A DNA stretch of 64,000 bases from an uncultured Clostridia bacterium (GTDB taxonomy: Bacteria; Bacillota; Clostridia; Lachnospirales; Lachnospiraceae). Positions 7,931 through 16,083 of this stretch are shown here, in pieces (position 1 is the stretch's first letter; every line of letters begins with the position of its first letter). Location: assembly GCA_937895705.1 (NCBI GenBank), contig CALBKM010000034.1, positions 1-64,000 on the forward strand, written 5' to 3'. Under the pieces are notes generated by a model. The model saw only the letters and a list, made by a program, of their open reading frames with translations, had not been told where the DNA came from and did no database searches. The position numbers and the translations under genes are program-made.

Positions 7931-8890
7931 TTAGTCATCACCCTGGTTTAAAGATAAACCAAGTTCTTTTAACTTACCAAGGACTTCCTCCAGGGACTTG
8001 CGACCAAGGTTACGAACCTTCATCATGTCATCCGGAGTCTTGTCGATTAATTCTTCAACGGTGTTGATGCCGGCTCTCTTCAAGCAGTTGAAGGAACGAA
8101 CGGAAAGCTCTAATTCCTCAATGCTCATCTCAAGTGCCTTACTCTTATCGTTGTTTTCCTTCTCAACCAGAACTTCTACGTTCTTTGCCTTTTCGGACAG
8201 GTCGATGAAAGAATTCAAATGCTCACTAAGTACCTTCGCTGCAAGGCTGACAGCCTCGTCCGGTGCTAATGTACCATTGGTAAACACATCAAGTGTCAGC
8301 TTATCGAAATCCGTAATCTGACCGACACGGGTATTTTCAACCGTGAGGTTTACACGCTCAACCGGAGTGTAGATGGAATCGATTGCGATAACGCCGATCG
8401 GCATCTTATCGTTCTTATTCTTATCTGCACCGATGTAACCTCTGCCCTTCTGAATGGTGAGCTCCATGTAAAGCTTGGAATCAGCACCACCGTTTAAGGT
8501 AGCGATTACCTGATCCGGATTCGTAATCTCGATATCCTGATCAACCTGGATGTCAGCGGCAGTAATTACGCCTTCGCCGGAGAAGTCAATGTAAGCCGTC
8601 TTTGACTCATTTGTTTCGCTTGTGTTCTTAATGGACAGGCTCTTGATGTTCATAATAATCTCGGTAACGTCTTCTTTTACGCCCGGAATCGTGCTGAACT
8701 CATGTACAACACCGTCAATCTTTACATGACTGACAGCTGCACCCGGTAAGGACGAAAGCATAATTCTTCTGAGGGAATTACCAAGCGTCGTACCGTATCC
8801 TCTTTCAAGAGGCTCTACCACAAAACGACCGTACTTATTATCTTCGGAAATTTCAACAATTTCAATTTTCGGTTTTTCAAAATCAAACAA
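7931..8890 (-). CDS. rpoA: DNA-directed RNA polymerase subunit alpha
   Basis: The alpha subunit nucleates RNA polymerase assembly and its C-terminal domain contacts UP elements and activators. It has 319 residues: N-terminal assembly domain with YGTTLGNSLRRIMLSSLPG, and C-terminal domain with LELSVRSFNCLKRAGINTV and RNLGRKSLEEV. It sits between rpsD and rplQ with short spacers, as usual. Confidence 0.99.
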   Translation of the reverse strand: MFDFEKPKIEIVEISEDNKYGRFVVEPLERGYGTTLGNSLRRIMLSSLPGAAVSHVKIDGVVHEFSTIPGVKEDVTEIIMNIKSLSIKNTSETNESKTAYIDFSGEGVITAADIQVDQDIEITNPDQVIATLNGGADSKLYMELTIQKGRGYIGADKNKNDKMPIGVIAIDSIYTPVERVNLTVENTRVGQITDFDKLTLDVFTNGTLAPDEAVSLAAKVLSEHLNSFIDLSEKAKNVEVLVEKENNDKSKALEMSIEELELSVRSFNCLKRAGINTVEELIDKTPDDMMKVRNLGRKSLEEVLGKLKELGLSLNQGDD

Positions 8891-8920
8891 AGCGGACCCT
8901 CCTTGTTATTAAAAAGTTGA

Positions 8921-9517
8921 TTACTTAGAATACAACTCGACAATAAGCATCTCATTTACCGGAACATCGATCTGCTCTCTGTTCGGGATTTCCTTAACGG
9001 TACCGGTAAGGTTCTCCTGATCTGCCTCTAACCAGGAAGCAACGGTTCTGCCGCCGGTTACTTCAAGAACATCCTTGTATCTCTGGGTGCTCTTTGCCTT
9101 TTCGGAGATGGAAATCACATCGCCGGCCTTTACAATGTAAGACGGGATGTTTACGCACTTGCCGTTAACTAATACGTGCTTGTGGTCAACAATCTGTCTA
9201 GCCTCACGTCTGGTTCTTGCGAAACCGAGACGGAAAATTACGTTATCAAGACGAAGCTCTAAGAGAATCATCATGTTCTCACCGGTGGTGCCGTACTTAA
9301 GCTTCTTTGCCTTCTCAAAGTTGTTACGGAACGGCTTCTCAAGCACGCCGTAGATGAACTTTGCCTTCTGCTTCTCACGAAGCTGCAAACCATATTCACT
9401 AACCTTCTTACCTGCTCTTGCGAAGTTTCTGTTAGACTTCTTATCAATGCCGATGAAAGCCGGCTCAATGCCAAGGCTTCTGCACTTCTTTAAAACAGGA
9501 CCCATATCTCTAGCCAT
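8921..9517 (-). CDS. rpsD: 30S ribosomal protein S4
   Basis: S4 is a primary 16S rRNA-binding protein and often a translational repressor of its own operon. This one has 198 residues. The S4 RNA-binding domain follows residue 90 (RLDNVIFRLGFARTRREARQ, then HKHVLVNGKCVNIPSYIVKAGD). The short N-terminal region lacks the usual cysteine cluster, consistent with a zinc-free form. Twenty-four bases after rpsK. Confidence 0.98.
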   Translation of the reverse strand: MARDMGPVLKKCRSLGIEPAFIGIDKKSNRNFARAGKKVSEYGLQLREKQKAKFIYGVLEKPFRNNFEKAKKLKYGTTGENMMILLELRLDNVIFRLGFARTRREARQIVDHKHVLVNGKCVNIPSYIVKAGDVISISEKAKSTQRYKDVLEVTGGRTVASWLEADQENLTGTVKEIPNREQIDVPVNEMLIVELYSK

Positions 9518-9541
9518 GTCAGTTCTCCTTTCAACAATTCA

Positions 9542-9940
9542 TTAGACTCTTCTACGCTTCGGCGGGCGGCAGCCGTTGTGCGGAACCGGAGTTACATCCT
9601 TAATGCTGGTAACTTCGATGCCACATGCCTGAAGGGCACGAATAGCTGCTTCTCTACCGGAACCCGGTCCCTTAACCATAACATCAACAGACTTTAAGCC
9701 GTGCGGGAGAGCTGCCTTTGCTGCAGTCTCAGCTGCCATCTGTGCTGCATAAGGAGTAGACTTTCTGGAACCTCTGAATCCTAATCCACCGGCACTTGCC
9801 CAGGAAAGAGCATTGCCTTCTGCATCTGTAAGCGTAACGATTGTATTGTTAAAAGATGACTGAATGTGTGCCTGTCCACGATCTACGTTCTTCTTGACAC
9901 GCTTCTTAGTCACTTTCTTTGCTGCTAACTTCTTAGCCAT
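9542..9940 (-). CDS. rpsK: 30S ribosomal protein S11
   Basis: S11 forms part of the platform of the small subunit. It has 132 residues, a lysine-rich N-terminus, then GQAHIQSSFNNTIVTLTDAEG, GSRKSTPYAAQMAAE and the C-terminal VTPVPHNGCRPPKRRRV, all diagnostic. An AAGGAGG-like site precedes ATG 9940; spacing to rpsM is 17 bases. Confidence 0.99.
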   Translation of the reverse strand: MAKKLAAKKVTKKRVKKNVDRGQAHIQSSFNNTIVTLTDAEGNALSWASAGGLGFRGSRKSTPYAAQMAAETAAKAALPHGLKSVDVMVKGPGSGREAAIRALQACGIEVTSIKDVTPVPHNGCRPPKRRRV

Positions 9941-9957
9941 GACAAATCCTCCTTATA

Positions 9958-10326
9958 TTACTTCTTCTTATTCGCAACGGTTCTCTTCGGACCTTTTCTG
10001 GTTCTTGCGTTGTTCTTGGTATTCTGACCGCGAACCGGAAGACCCTTTCTGTGACGAATGCCTCTGTAGCAACCGATTTCCTGTAATCTCTTGATGTTTA
10101 ATGCGGTTTCACGTCTCAAATCACCCTCTACAAGGAAATCCTCATCGATGATATCACGAATCTTTGCCACTTCTTCGTCGGTCAAATCCTTCACACGAGT
10201 GTCCGGATTGATATTTGCCTTGGCAAGAATCTTGTTGGAACTTACTCTGCCGATACCGTAAATATAGGTAAGGCCGATTTCTACACGTTTCTCTCTTGGT
10301 AAATCTACACCACTGATACGAGCCAT
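9958..10326 (-). CDS. rpsM: 30S ribosomal protein S13
   Basis: S13 sits in the head and bridges to L5 across the subunit interface. It has 122 residues with MARISGVDLPREKRVEIGLTY, RLQEIGCYRGIRHRKGLPVR and a basic C-terminus. ACGGAGGTGTAATACGCAC places the Shine-Dalgarno upstream of ATG 10326. Unusually, 422 bases separate it from rpmJ, filled with predicted hairpins. Confidence 0.98.
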   Translation of the reverse strand: MARISGVDLPREKRVEIGLTYIYGIGRVSSNKILAKANINPDTRVKDLTDEEVAKIRDIIDEDFLVEGDLRRETALNIKRLQEIGCYRGIRHRKGLPVRGQNTKNNARTRKGPKRTVANKKK

Positions 10327-10748
10327 GTGCGTATTACACCTCCGTTAAAAATTTTGATAGTTTCTTTGGCGGAACTCCGCCTGCCCACTTGGGCGACCCA
10401 CTTCATAAGAATGTGGGGTTTGACTGCAATGCAGTCACCAGCCGCTTTAAATTGTGACGACAACGGCGTTTCCCGTGCCGAAAGAGAAGGTGATAATGAC
10501 ACCGTCTCTAAAGCCTGACATCAAATGCCGGAACCCTTTCACACCTAAAAGGCTATCCGTAATCCAACACGCAGCCGCGCGTATCGTATCGATGTCCGCC
10601 CACAATATCACAATGTTCCCACTGCAGACCGTCCTGCGGTCACACGCAGGGGCTTGTAACACAAAAAGCAAGAACTGTTCCTCTATCTACCTTGCGGTAT
10701 TTATTGAAACGACCTGCTTTCAGGGAAACTCCCTACAAAGCAAAGGTC
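10327..10748 (-). other. Structured 422-bp intercistronic region between rpmJ and rpsM
   Basis: In the transcribed (minus) direction the region has successive short hairpins: AGGGAGTTTCCCT, GACCGCAGGACGGTC, TGACTGCATTGCAGTCA, CCCACATTCTTATGAAGTGGG arms, GCCCAAGTGGGC and GGCGGAGTTCCGCC, ending at the rpsM Shine-Dalgarno. No convincing protein is encoded; a 74-codon frame (10447-10671) has no recognisable family. A cis-regulatory RNA or small processed RNA is possible. Confidence 0.55.
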
Positions 10749-10862
10749 CTAGCCCTGTCTTTGTTTGTGCTTCGGGTTCTCACAGATAACTCTGATGGCG
10801 CCCTTTCTCTTGATGATCTTACATTTTTCGCAAATCGGTTTTACGGAAGATCTTACTTTCAC
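10749..10862 (-). CDS. rpmJ: 50S ribosomal protein L36 (zinc form)
   Basis: A 37-residue protein that starts at GTG 10862, nine bases after [26 protein letters not shown], ending [11 protein letters not shown]. Cys11, Cys14, Cys27 and His32 form the zinc-ribbon site, so this is the zinc-binding form. It has its own promoter and begins the alpha operon. In most Firmicutes it follows infA directly; here infA is about 25 kb away. Confidence 0.97.
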
Positions 10863-10897
10863 GTCTTTTCACTCCTTTCGAAAAAAGTCCGTCTATC

Positions 10898-10926
10898 ATT
10901 ATAACACCGATATTTCCATTTTGCAA
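10898..10926 (-). promoter_or_regulatory. Promoter of the alpha operon
   Basis: TTGCAA (10921-10926) and TATAAT (10898-10903) with a 17-base spacer and an upstream TG (extended -10). It stands about 35 bases before rpmJ, giving the detached alpha operon its own start. Confidence 0.9.
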
Positions 10927-10976
10927 GCACTTTTTTGAGGGATTTTTCATGTTTTTCCACTTTTTTCTAGGCAGGC

Positions 10977-11290
10977 CGGGCTGTCGTGGGGGAATGCGGG
11001 GCTCTTTCTTCGTGGGCGGGGTGTTTCTTACGGGCGCCGGGAGGGTTGGGGAAGAAACTCGTTTTGCATAGCGCAACGCTCCGTCAAACTTCCTTTAAGA
11101 GCGGCTAAGACTTTTCGGGGCGTCCTCAAGCCTAAGCCGCTCTAAAAGGCGATTTCGACTCCGCTAAGGACGCGGCCCTTCGGGCAAATGACAAAACTCC
11201 GTTTCTTCCCCAACCCTCCCGGCGTCCTAATGAACATTCCTCAATACCACGAAGAAAGAGCCGCCGCATTCCTGCGACAGCCCTGTTGCT
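10977..11290. repeat. Large inverted repeat upstream of the alpha operon promoter
   Basis: Arms of about 90 bases (10977-11070 and 11196-11290) match as imperfect inverted copies, including shared blocks CTCTTTCTTCGTGG and GCCGGGAGGGTTGGGG, separated by a core with its own AGAGCGGCT/AGCCGCTCT hairpin (about 11098-11142). The right arm contains the terminator of the DUF4097 gene; the left arm is an inverted degenerate copy of it. Confidence 0.75.
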
Positions 11291-11327
11291 TCTATAGATA
11301 ATGTAGGAAAACATGAAAACTCCCTAA
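11252..11327 (-). repeat. Direct repeat A with terminator hairpin
   Basis: 76 bases nearly identical to 13297-13373 (one extra A in the latter). In the minus direction it holds GCTGTCGCA-GGAA-TGCGGCGGC followed by TCTTTCTTC, an intrinsic terminator serving the DUF4097 gene. With repeat B it brackets the PadR-DUF1700-DUF4097 cassette. Confidence 0.85.
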
Positions 11328-11348
11328 TATTTATCTATTCATTATCTG

Positions 11349-12317
11349 CTATTTCCCGACTACTTCTATATTTATATCACCGGTGTCTGTTATAATTACA
11401 CATGGATAGCCGTTTGTTGCCGGTACGTCAACATTGCCGGTATCGGTTTCGGTTTGAAACTGCTTTCCCGATAACAGAGTTCCTGTTACGTCTCCCGTGT
11501 TGGTTTTTATATAGAGAGACTCCGCCGCATCGGAATTTTCAAGGGTAACTTCACCGGTTTGGCTGAGAATCGTCCCGTTTAAACCGGCAACCGTATCTTT
11601 TATCCGAATTTCTCCCGTATCACTTTTCGCGCTGAAGATTCTGCATTTTATATTATTTAATCGGATTTCTCCCGTACCGGTTTCCACGGAAATCAGATAT
11701 GCAACGGCCACAGAGTCCACAGACACGTCTCCGGTAGATGTTTTTATTTCCAGTTGTTCAAACGTGTCCGTATCCACTTTTACCTCTCCGGTGTCGGTTT
11801 CTATCACAAGCCTGTCGGTAACCGACGCCTTCCATGTAATCTCTCCCGTATCGGTTTTCACTTTTCCTGCCTTAAACGCAAAGTCCTCCGGCAACTCCAC
11901 ATCGCCGGTATCGCTCTTTACTTCCAAGGCTTCGTATTGTTTCCTCGGAAGATATACGGTCAGTTCCGCATCCTCAAAGGACATTCCTATGTGATCATAC
12001 CACCTACGGGTATCCGTTACATCAATCATAAGAGTATTCTTCTGCACGGTAACAGTATGCTTCACCTTTTCTTCTTCGTAACATACGACCTTACAATGTT
12101 CTTCTTCCCACGGCACAAAACGAAGGTCCGCCGTTTGGGTCTTGATTGTAATATTTGAGAAATCATCATTTATCTCGTATGTATTTGTTTCATAAGCTAC
12201 CGTATCTAATTTCTTCACATCAATGCCTACCGCAATGAAGCTTACAAGTAAAATCAGCAATCCGGTCAGACATAACCAAAGTGCAATACGCACAGTTTTT
12301 TTCGATAATTGCTTCAT
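11349..12317 (-). CDS. DUF4097-type membrane-anchored beta-helix protein
   Basis: ATG 12317 is chosen: AGGAGGCGGTACG precedes it and it overlaps the upstream stop (ATGA). One N-terminal membrane helix (about residues 8-30, ALWLCLTGLLILLVSFIAVG) is followed by an extracytoplasmic domain with roughly ten repeats of the form T/S-x-TG-D/E-V/I (such as SDTGDVELP, TDTGEITWK, TSTGDVSVD), the hallmark of the DUF4097 beta-helix. Such proteins commonly pair with PadR and DUF1700 and are thought to respond to or buffer envelope stress; the exact role is unknown. Confidence 0.88.
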   Translation of the reverse strand: MKQLSKKTVRIALWLCLTGLLILLVSFIAVGIDVKKLDTVAYETNTYEINDDFSNITIKTQTADLRFVPWEEEHCKVVCYEEEKVKHTVTVQKNTLMIDVTDTRRWYDHIGMSFEDAELTVYLPRKQYEALEVKSDTGDVELPEDFAFKAGKVKTDTGEITWKASVTDRLVIETDTGEVKVDTDTFEQLEIKTSTGDVSVDSVAVAYLISVETGTGEIRLNNIKCRIFSAKSDTGEIRIKDTVAGLNGTILSQTGEVTLENSDAAESLYIKTNTGDVTGTLLSGKQFQTETDTGNVDVPATNGYPCVIITDTGDINIEVVGK

Positions 12318-12916
12318 CGTACCGCCTCCTTTCTGATAAAGCGGGTCTTCATAAAACGAAACAACCGTTTTCCGAGAAGACATGCGCCCTTGGTTGCCTG
12401 TATGCAGCCGTAAAACCCGAATATACAAAGGCCTGCCGCAAAGACACCGACGCCCAACAAAGCAATACCGGCCCAAACATTTCCTTGTATCAGACTAATC
12501 GGTAAGGCAATAACTCCTACAAGCACTGCTCCCCCAAAAGCCACCTCTATCGCCCAAAGGCTGATAACAACAGACCAAAGAGCGATATAAAAGGACAACA
12601 CCGCCGCAAACAACGCAAGCAGCAAAGCCAGCCAAAGGGGTGAACCAAGCACCAGCAACACAATCTCCCATGCAGCCATCTTCCTACTCGGCTTTACACG
12701 GGCTTTTACCAACTTTGAAAGCGGCATTTCCTTTAATATCTCTTCCGCAATCGCAGCCGGTGTCCCGACTTCCTTTACCGCCTCATCCTCGGAAAGTCCG
12801 TCCTCCATGCGGTCATCAATCATCTCTGTATAATAATCCAACGACTGCTTCACATCCGCTTCAGACAAACCTACCAGCCGCTCCTTCAATTCCAAAAGGA
12901 ACTCATTCTTCTTCAT
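12314..12916 (-). CDS. DUF1700 (HAAS-domain) membrane protein
   Basis: A 200-residue protein with an N-terminal soluble HAAS domain (KNEFLLELKERLVGLSEADV, LDYYTEMIDDRMEDGLSEDE, VGTPAAIAEEIL) and four hydrophobic segments from about residue 80. HAAS domains accompany PadR regulators and membrane proteins in Firmicutes stress modules. It overlaps padR by 14 bases and the DUF4097 gene by four bases, so the three genes are translated as one operon. Confidence 0.9.
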   Translation of the reverse strand: MKKNEFLLELKERLVGLSEADVKQSLDYYTEMIDDRMEDGLSEDEAVKEVGTPAAIAEEILKEMPLSKLVKARVKPSRKMAAWEIVLLVLGSPLWLALLLALFAAVLSFYIALWSVVISLWAIEVAFGGAVLVGVIALPISLIQGNVWAGIALLGVGVFAAGLCIFGFYGCIQATKGACLLGKRLFRFMKTRFIRKEAVR

Positions 12917-13229
12917 TTCTTACTCCCTCCTTCGTTACAAACTCATAAATCGAAAGCAATTCCTTCCACTCCTCTTTAAACTCCTCAATCCGGGCAAGTC
13001 CCAAGGGTGTAATGTGATAATACTTCCGCAGTCTGCCGTTATGTTCAGCATTCCGAACCGTTAAAAGCTCCGCACCTTCCAATCGCCTAAGTATCGGGTA
13101 TAAGGTGGATTCGGAAATTTCTACATAGGGCTTCATATCCTTGATAATCTGATAGCCGTAAGAATCTTCATCCTTAATGGCTGCCAGCACACAGACATCT
13201 AGCAATCCACGTTTCAATTGAATATCCAT
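12903..13229 (-). CDS. PadR-family transcriptional regulator
   Basis: A 108-residue winged-helix repressor: LKRGLLDVCVLAAIKDEDSY, GYQIIKDM, ESTLYPILRRLEGAELLT and GRLRKYYHITPLGLARI are the PadR signature. ATG 13229 follows AAGGAGGTATGCT; the frame can extend to 13280 only through the promoter itself. It heads the DUF1700-DUF4097 cassette and very likely represses its own promoter, which carries a palindromic site. Confidence 0.93.
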   Translation of the reverse strand: MDIQLKRGLLDVCVLAAIKDEDSYGYQIIKDMKPYVEISESTLYPILRRLEGAELLTVRNAEHNGRLRKYYHITPLGLARIEEFKEEWKELLSIYEFVTKEGVRNEEE

Positions 13230-13248
13230 AGCATACCTCCTTATGCAC

Positions 13249-13280
13249 AATACTATATCACACATAGTATTATATGTCAA
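13249..13280 (-). promoter_or_regulatory. Promoter with palindromic PadR-type operator
   Basis: TTGACA (13275-13280), 17-base spacer and TATAGT (13252-13257). A dyad with AATACTAT / ATAGTATT halves (13249-13271) covers the spacer and -10, suited to repression by the PadR protein encoded 20 bases downstream. Confidence 0.85.
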
Positions 13281-13296
13281 GAGGTATTCTGCAAAA

Positions 13297-13373
13297 AAGA
13301 AAGAGCCGCCGCATTCCTGCGACAGCCCTGTTGCTTCTATAGATAATGTAGGAAAAACATGAAAACTCCCTAA
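13297..13373 (-). repeat. Direct repeat B with terminator hairpin
   Basis: 77-base near-identical copy of 11252-11327. In the minus direction it forms the same GCTGTCGCA/TGCGGCGGC hairpin followed by TCTTTCTTTTTT, terminating the upstream methyltransferase gene whose stop (13370) lies at the repeat edge. Confidence 0.85.
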
Positions 13374-14140
13374 AAGGTTCTTTCGTCTTTTCTTTTCAGT
13401 AAAATTTTAAAGTGTGTAGCATCCTTCAAGTCAATTCCACTGTCACGTTTGATTTGTTGTTTAACGTAAGGCAGCACATAATGCTCGCTGTACACGATTT
13501 CGTATTCTTCCGGTATCATACGGAGCAGCGCTTCCACTTTGAGCGGAAGGTAGTTTTCGTTTACCTCCCGGTCCCAGTTTTCCGTGTAACTGTATTTTAA
13601 CAGGTAGTGAATGAGGTTGAAGCGTTCCTCGATGCTTCCCCAGATGCTTTCGTATTCCGCCAACTTCTCCGGAAAGAGTTTTCTCGCCTTTTCCACATCG
13701 GAAGGGTCTGCCTTTCCTGTGGCGGTCTCGGACACCATCATGTCACGAATGGCGATGTACTTAAATCCGGAGCCGAAGACTCTGTCCCAGAACTCCGCTA
13801 CCGACGCCTCGGTGCCGTAGGAGTATACCTCATGCAAGGTACTGGAAATATTGATTAAGGTCTCCTTCGGGTCCATGGCAATCGCATTCCACTCTTTGTA
13901 AAACTTGCAGTCCGGCAACAGTTCCTTGGCTCTCTCGATCATGTCTTCGCTGATGTCATAACCGATATACTCATATTCTGGAAACAAATACTGCATCGCC
14001 CGAATCAGCACACCGTTGGCACATCCGAAGTCCAGTATCGTGTCAATGGGTTCGAAAATCTTATCAATAAAAAACATCTTGTCCATAAAGGACTTTTGCA
14101 TTCGCTGTACATATACCTCTAAGTCGGCAACCTTCTCCAT
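13370..14140 (-). CDS. Class I SAM-dependent methyltransferase
   Basis: A 256-residue protein. The SAM-binding motif I is ILDFGCANGVLIRAM (about residues 35-49), motif II YIGYDISEDMIERA (Asp binds ribose), and a central LINISSTLHEVYSY replaces the usual motif IV. After residue 150 comes an alpha-rich domain without known family features. The substrate is unknown; the HEVYSYG region resembles small-molecule methyltransferases rather than rRNA enzymes. Its 3' end lies in direct repeat B. Confidence 0.82.
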   Translation of the reverse strand: MEKVADLEVYVQRMQKSFMDKMFFIDKIFEPIDTILDFGCANGVLIRAMQYLFPEYEYIGYDISEDMIERAKELLPDCKFYKEWNAIAMDPKETLINISSTLHEVYSYGTEASVAEFWDRVFGSGFKYIAIRDMMVSETATGKADPSDVEKARKLFPEKLAEYESIWGSIEERFNLIHYLLKYSYTENWDREVNENYLPLKVEALLRMIPEEYEIVYSEHYVLPYVKQQIKRDSGIDLKDATHFKILLKRKDERTF

Positions 14141-14210
14141 CTGTATATAACCTCTCTTCTGTGTAAATTACAATCGTATCATATCCTTCTTATGTTCGGA
14201 AACAATTTCA

Positions 14211-15077
14211 TTATACTACTGTTTCAAAATCCTTTGCAAACACTTTAAGCACTTCCGGATAATAGCTCTCAAAATCAAGATAACTCTTCCGGTTCCTATC
14301 ATAATATTCGTAGCTTTCCAATAACATCGGAATGTATTTATACCCAAGTCCCAAATCGCAAGAAAGCTGCTCCTCCGCTTCCTTATGTAAATCACAACGC
14401 CTCAGCAAATGTATCACCATTGCCCGAACAAGGTGCTCGTTTACACATTCCTTCCAATCTCCGTAACCGGATTGAAAGCCCGGTAACTTGCACGGTTTCA
14501 AACGTTCCAATGCTTCCTCATCCTCAAATACGATTCCGAAGTTTCCTTTCATCAAAGAAGATAGGATAAGCCGATACGAATTCTGCTCTTTTCCGAATTC
14601 CTTCTCCAACAGAGCCACATAAGGATACGCCTCCGCCACCAAACGTGCCTTTTCCAGATAACTGTCATAAAAGCTTTTTTCTCTATTATAAAAGGTATAA
14701 TAATCTGCTTCCCTGTCAAATTCCTTCAGTAATCTTAACAACTCTTCTACCTTTGGTATCCCGCCACAGCATTCCACGCAAAACTCCGACACCCTGTACT
14801 GCATGGAAAAATCCTTCCCCTCTCCCATACTTAATGCAAGTTCCACCGGTCTTGCAAAGGTAAAACCTTGCGGAATCATCTCCTCGATAAATGTGTAAAC
14901 CGGATGTTCTTTGTACGGCTCAAGATAGGACCTGATTGCCGTAGTATATTCATTTTCCTCCTCATTCATCAATCCGTATCCCACAACCGGCGTTGTAATC
15001 TCATTATACTTTCCGGTCAGTAAAATACTATTGATGTATTCCAAATACGGATTTAACTGAACCTGAATCTTTTTCAT
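14211..15077 (-). CDS. Hypothetical soluble protein
   Basis: A 288-residue protein with no signal peptide or membrane segment. It begins MKKIQVQLNPYLEYINSILL, has IEEMIPQGFTFARPVELALS near 65-85, a CVECCGG cluster near residue 100, and DWKECVNEHLVRAMVIHLLR near 205-225 which could hold metal ligands (Glu, His). The layout resembles DUF4932-type putative metalloproteases, but I cannot confirm it. It is 70 bases upstream of the methyltransferase in the same direction. Confidence 0.6.
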   Translation of the reverse strand: MKKIQVQLNPYLEYINSILLTGKYNEITTPVVGYGLMNEEENEYTTAIRSYLEPYKEHPVYTFIEEMIPQGFTFARPVELALSMGEGKDFSMQYRVSEFCVECCGGIPKVEELLRLLKEFDREADYYTFYNREKSFYDSYLEKARLVAEAYPYVALLEKEFGKEQNSYRLILSSLMKGNFGIVFEDEEALERLKPCKLPGFQSGYGDWKECVNEHLVRAMVIHLLRRCDLHKEAEEQLSCDLGLGYKYIPMLLESYEYYDRNRKSYLDFESYYPEVLKVFAKDFETVV

Positions 15078-15103
15078 CCTCTCATCCTCTGCCTTATCTT
15101 TTT

Positions 15104-15134
15104 AAAGGTGGCAATTGAACCAATCGCCACCTTT
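15104..15134. terminator. Hairpin downstream of cysK
   Basis: AAAGGTGGC / GCCACCTTT arms with a short central loop, placed 22 bases after the cysK stop. The T tract lies on the plus-strand 5' side only, so it is a weak terminator candidate in the minus direction. Confidence 0.4.
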
Positions 15135-15156
15135 GCTCCGTTTCCTATTCTTCTCC

Positions 15157-16059
15157 TTAAATCAACGACGTACTGAAGTACCGCTCCGCTCTGTCTGCCA
15201 GAATCGTCGCAATGACCTTATCCTTACCGTACTTTTCCGCCATCTTCTTTGCCGCCCAGACATTTGCACCGGAGGAGGTACCTACCAAAAGGCCCTGTAC
15301 CTTTGCCAGCTCTCTGGCAGTGTTAATTGCATCGTCATCGGACACTTCCACAATATCGGTAATAATCTTTGTATCCAACACTGCCGGTACAAAACCGTCA
15401 CCGATACCCTGAATCTGGTGAAGGCCCGGCTCGTGACCAAGAAGTGCGGACACATTCTTCGGCTCCACCGCTACGATTTTACAATCCGGATTCTGTTCCA
15501 AAAGATAGCTTGCGATGCCTTGTAAGGTTCCGCCGCTGCCGATACCGGATACAAAAATATCGATTTTCTTTCCCAACTGTTCCACAATCTCTCTTGCCGT
15601 GGTCTTATAGTGGGCCTGCGGATTCGCAAGGTTCTCAAACTGCTGCGGCACAAAATACTCATCGGAAGAAGACGCCAAACGAAGAGCCTCCTGCACGGAA
15701 CCGTCGATGCTGAGCTCCGGCGGAGTAAGTACCAGTTCCGCTCCTAAGGCCCGGATAATCTTCTTTCGCTCGTCACTCATATTCTCCGGCATTACGATAA
15801 TCACCTTATAGCCTTTGCGTACACCGCATAGTGCCAAACCGATACCGGTATTGCCGGAGGTCGGCTCGATAATGGTCATTCCCGGACGAAGGGCACCGCT
15901 TTTTTCCGCTTCCTCTAACATATTCAGGGCAATACGATCCTTGATGCTGCCGCCCGGATTAAAGAACTCTGCCTTCGCGTAAATTTGCAACCCTGTGGTT
16001 GCCTCTAAGCTTACCAACGGCGTATTTCCGATCAAATCCAAAACATTGGTTATGTACAT
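15157..16059 (-). CDS. cysK: Cysteine synthase (O-acetylserine sulfhydrylase)
   Basis: A PLP enzyme that makes cysteine from O-acetylserine and sulfide. The lysine that binds PLP is Lys40 in NPGGSIKDRIAL; SGNTGIGLAL forms the substrate/phosphate loop, GIGSGGTLQGI binds the PLP phosphate, and LVGTSSGAN closes the site. It has 300 residues, normal for the family. It lies 24 bases after the DUF3795-like gene and may be co-transcribed from the 17056-17084 promoter. Confidence 0.95.
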   Translation of the reverse strand: MYITNVLDLIGNTPLVSLEATTGLQIYAKAEFFNPGGSIKDRIALNMLEEAEKSGALRPGMTIIEPTSGNTGIGLALCGVRKGYKVIIVMPENMSDERKKIIRALGAELVLTPPELSIDGSVQEALRLASSSDEYFVPQQFENLANPQAHYKTTAREIVEQLGKKIDIFVSGIGSGGTLQGIASYLLEQNPDCKIVAVEPKNVSALLGHEPGLHQIQGIGDGFVPAVLDTKIITDIVEVSDDDAINTARELAKVQGLLVGTSSGANVWAAKKMAEKYGKDKVIATILADRAERYFSTSLI

Positions 16060-16083
16060 AAAACGTCTCCCTCAAAACAATCC

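Noticed and set aside
10447..10671. 74-codon minus-strand frame between rpmJ and rpsM
   Set aside because: No Shine-Dalgarno, no family resemblance, and the region is dominated by hairpins; more likely non-coding.
10819..11314. Proline/arginine-rich short frames in the large inverted repeat
   Set aside because: They arise from the G/C-rich palindrome arms and promoter region; no start signals and no recognisable protein.
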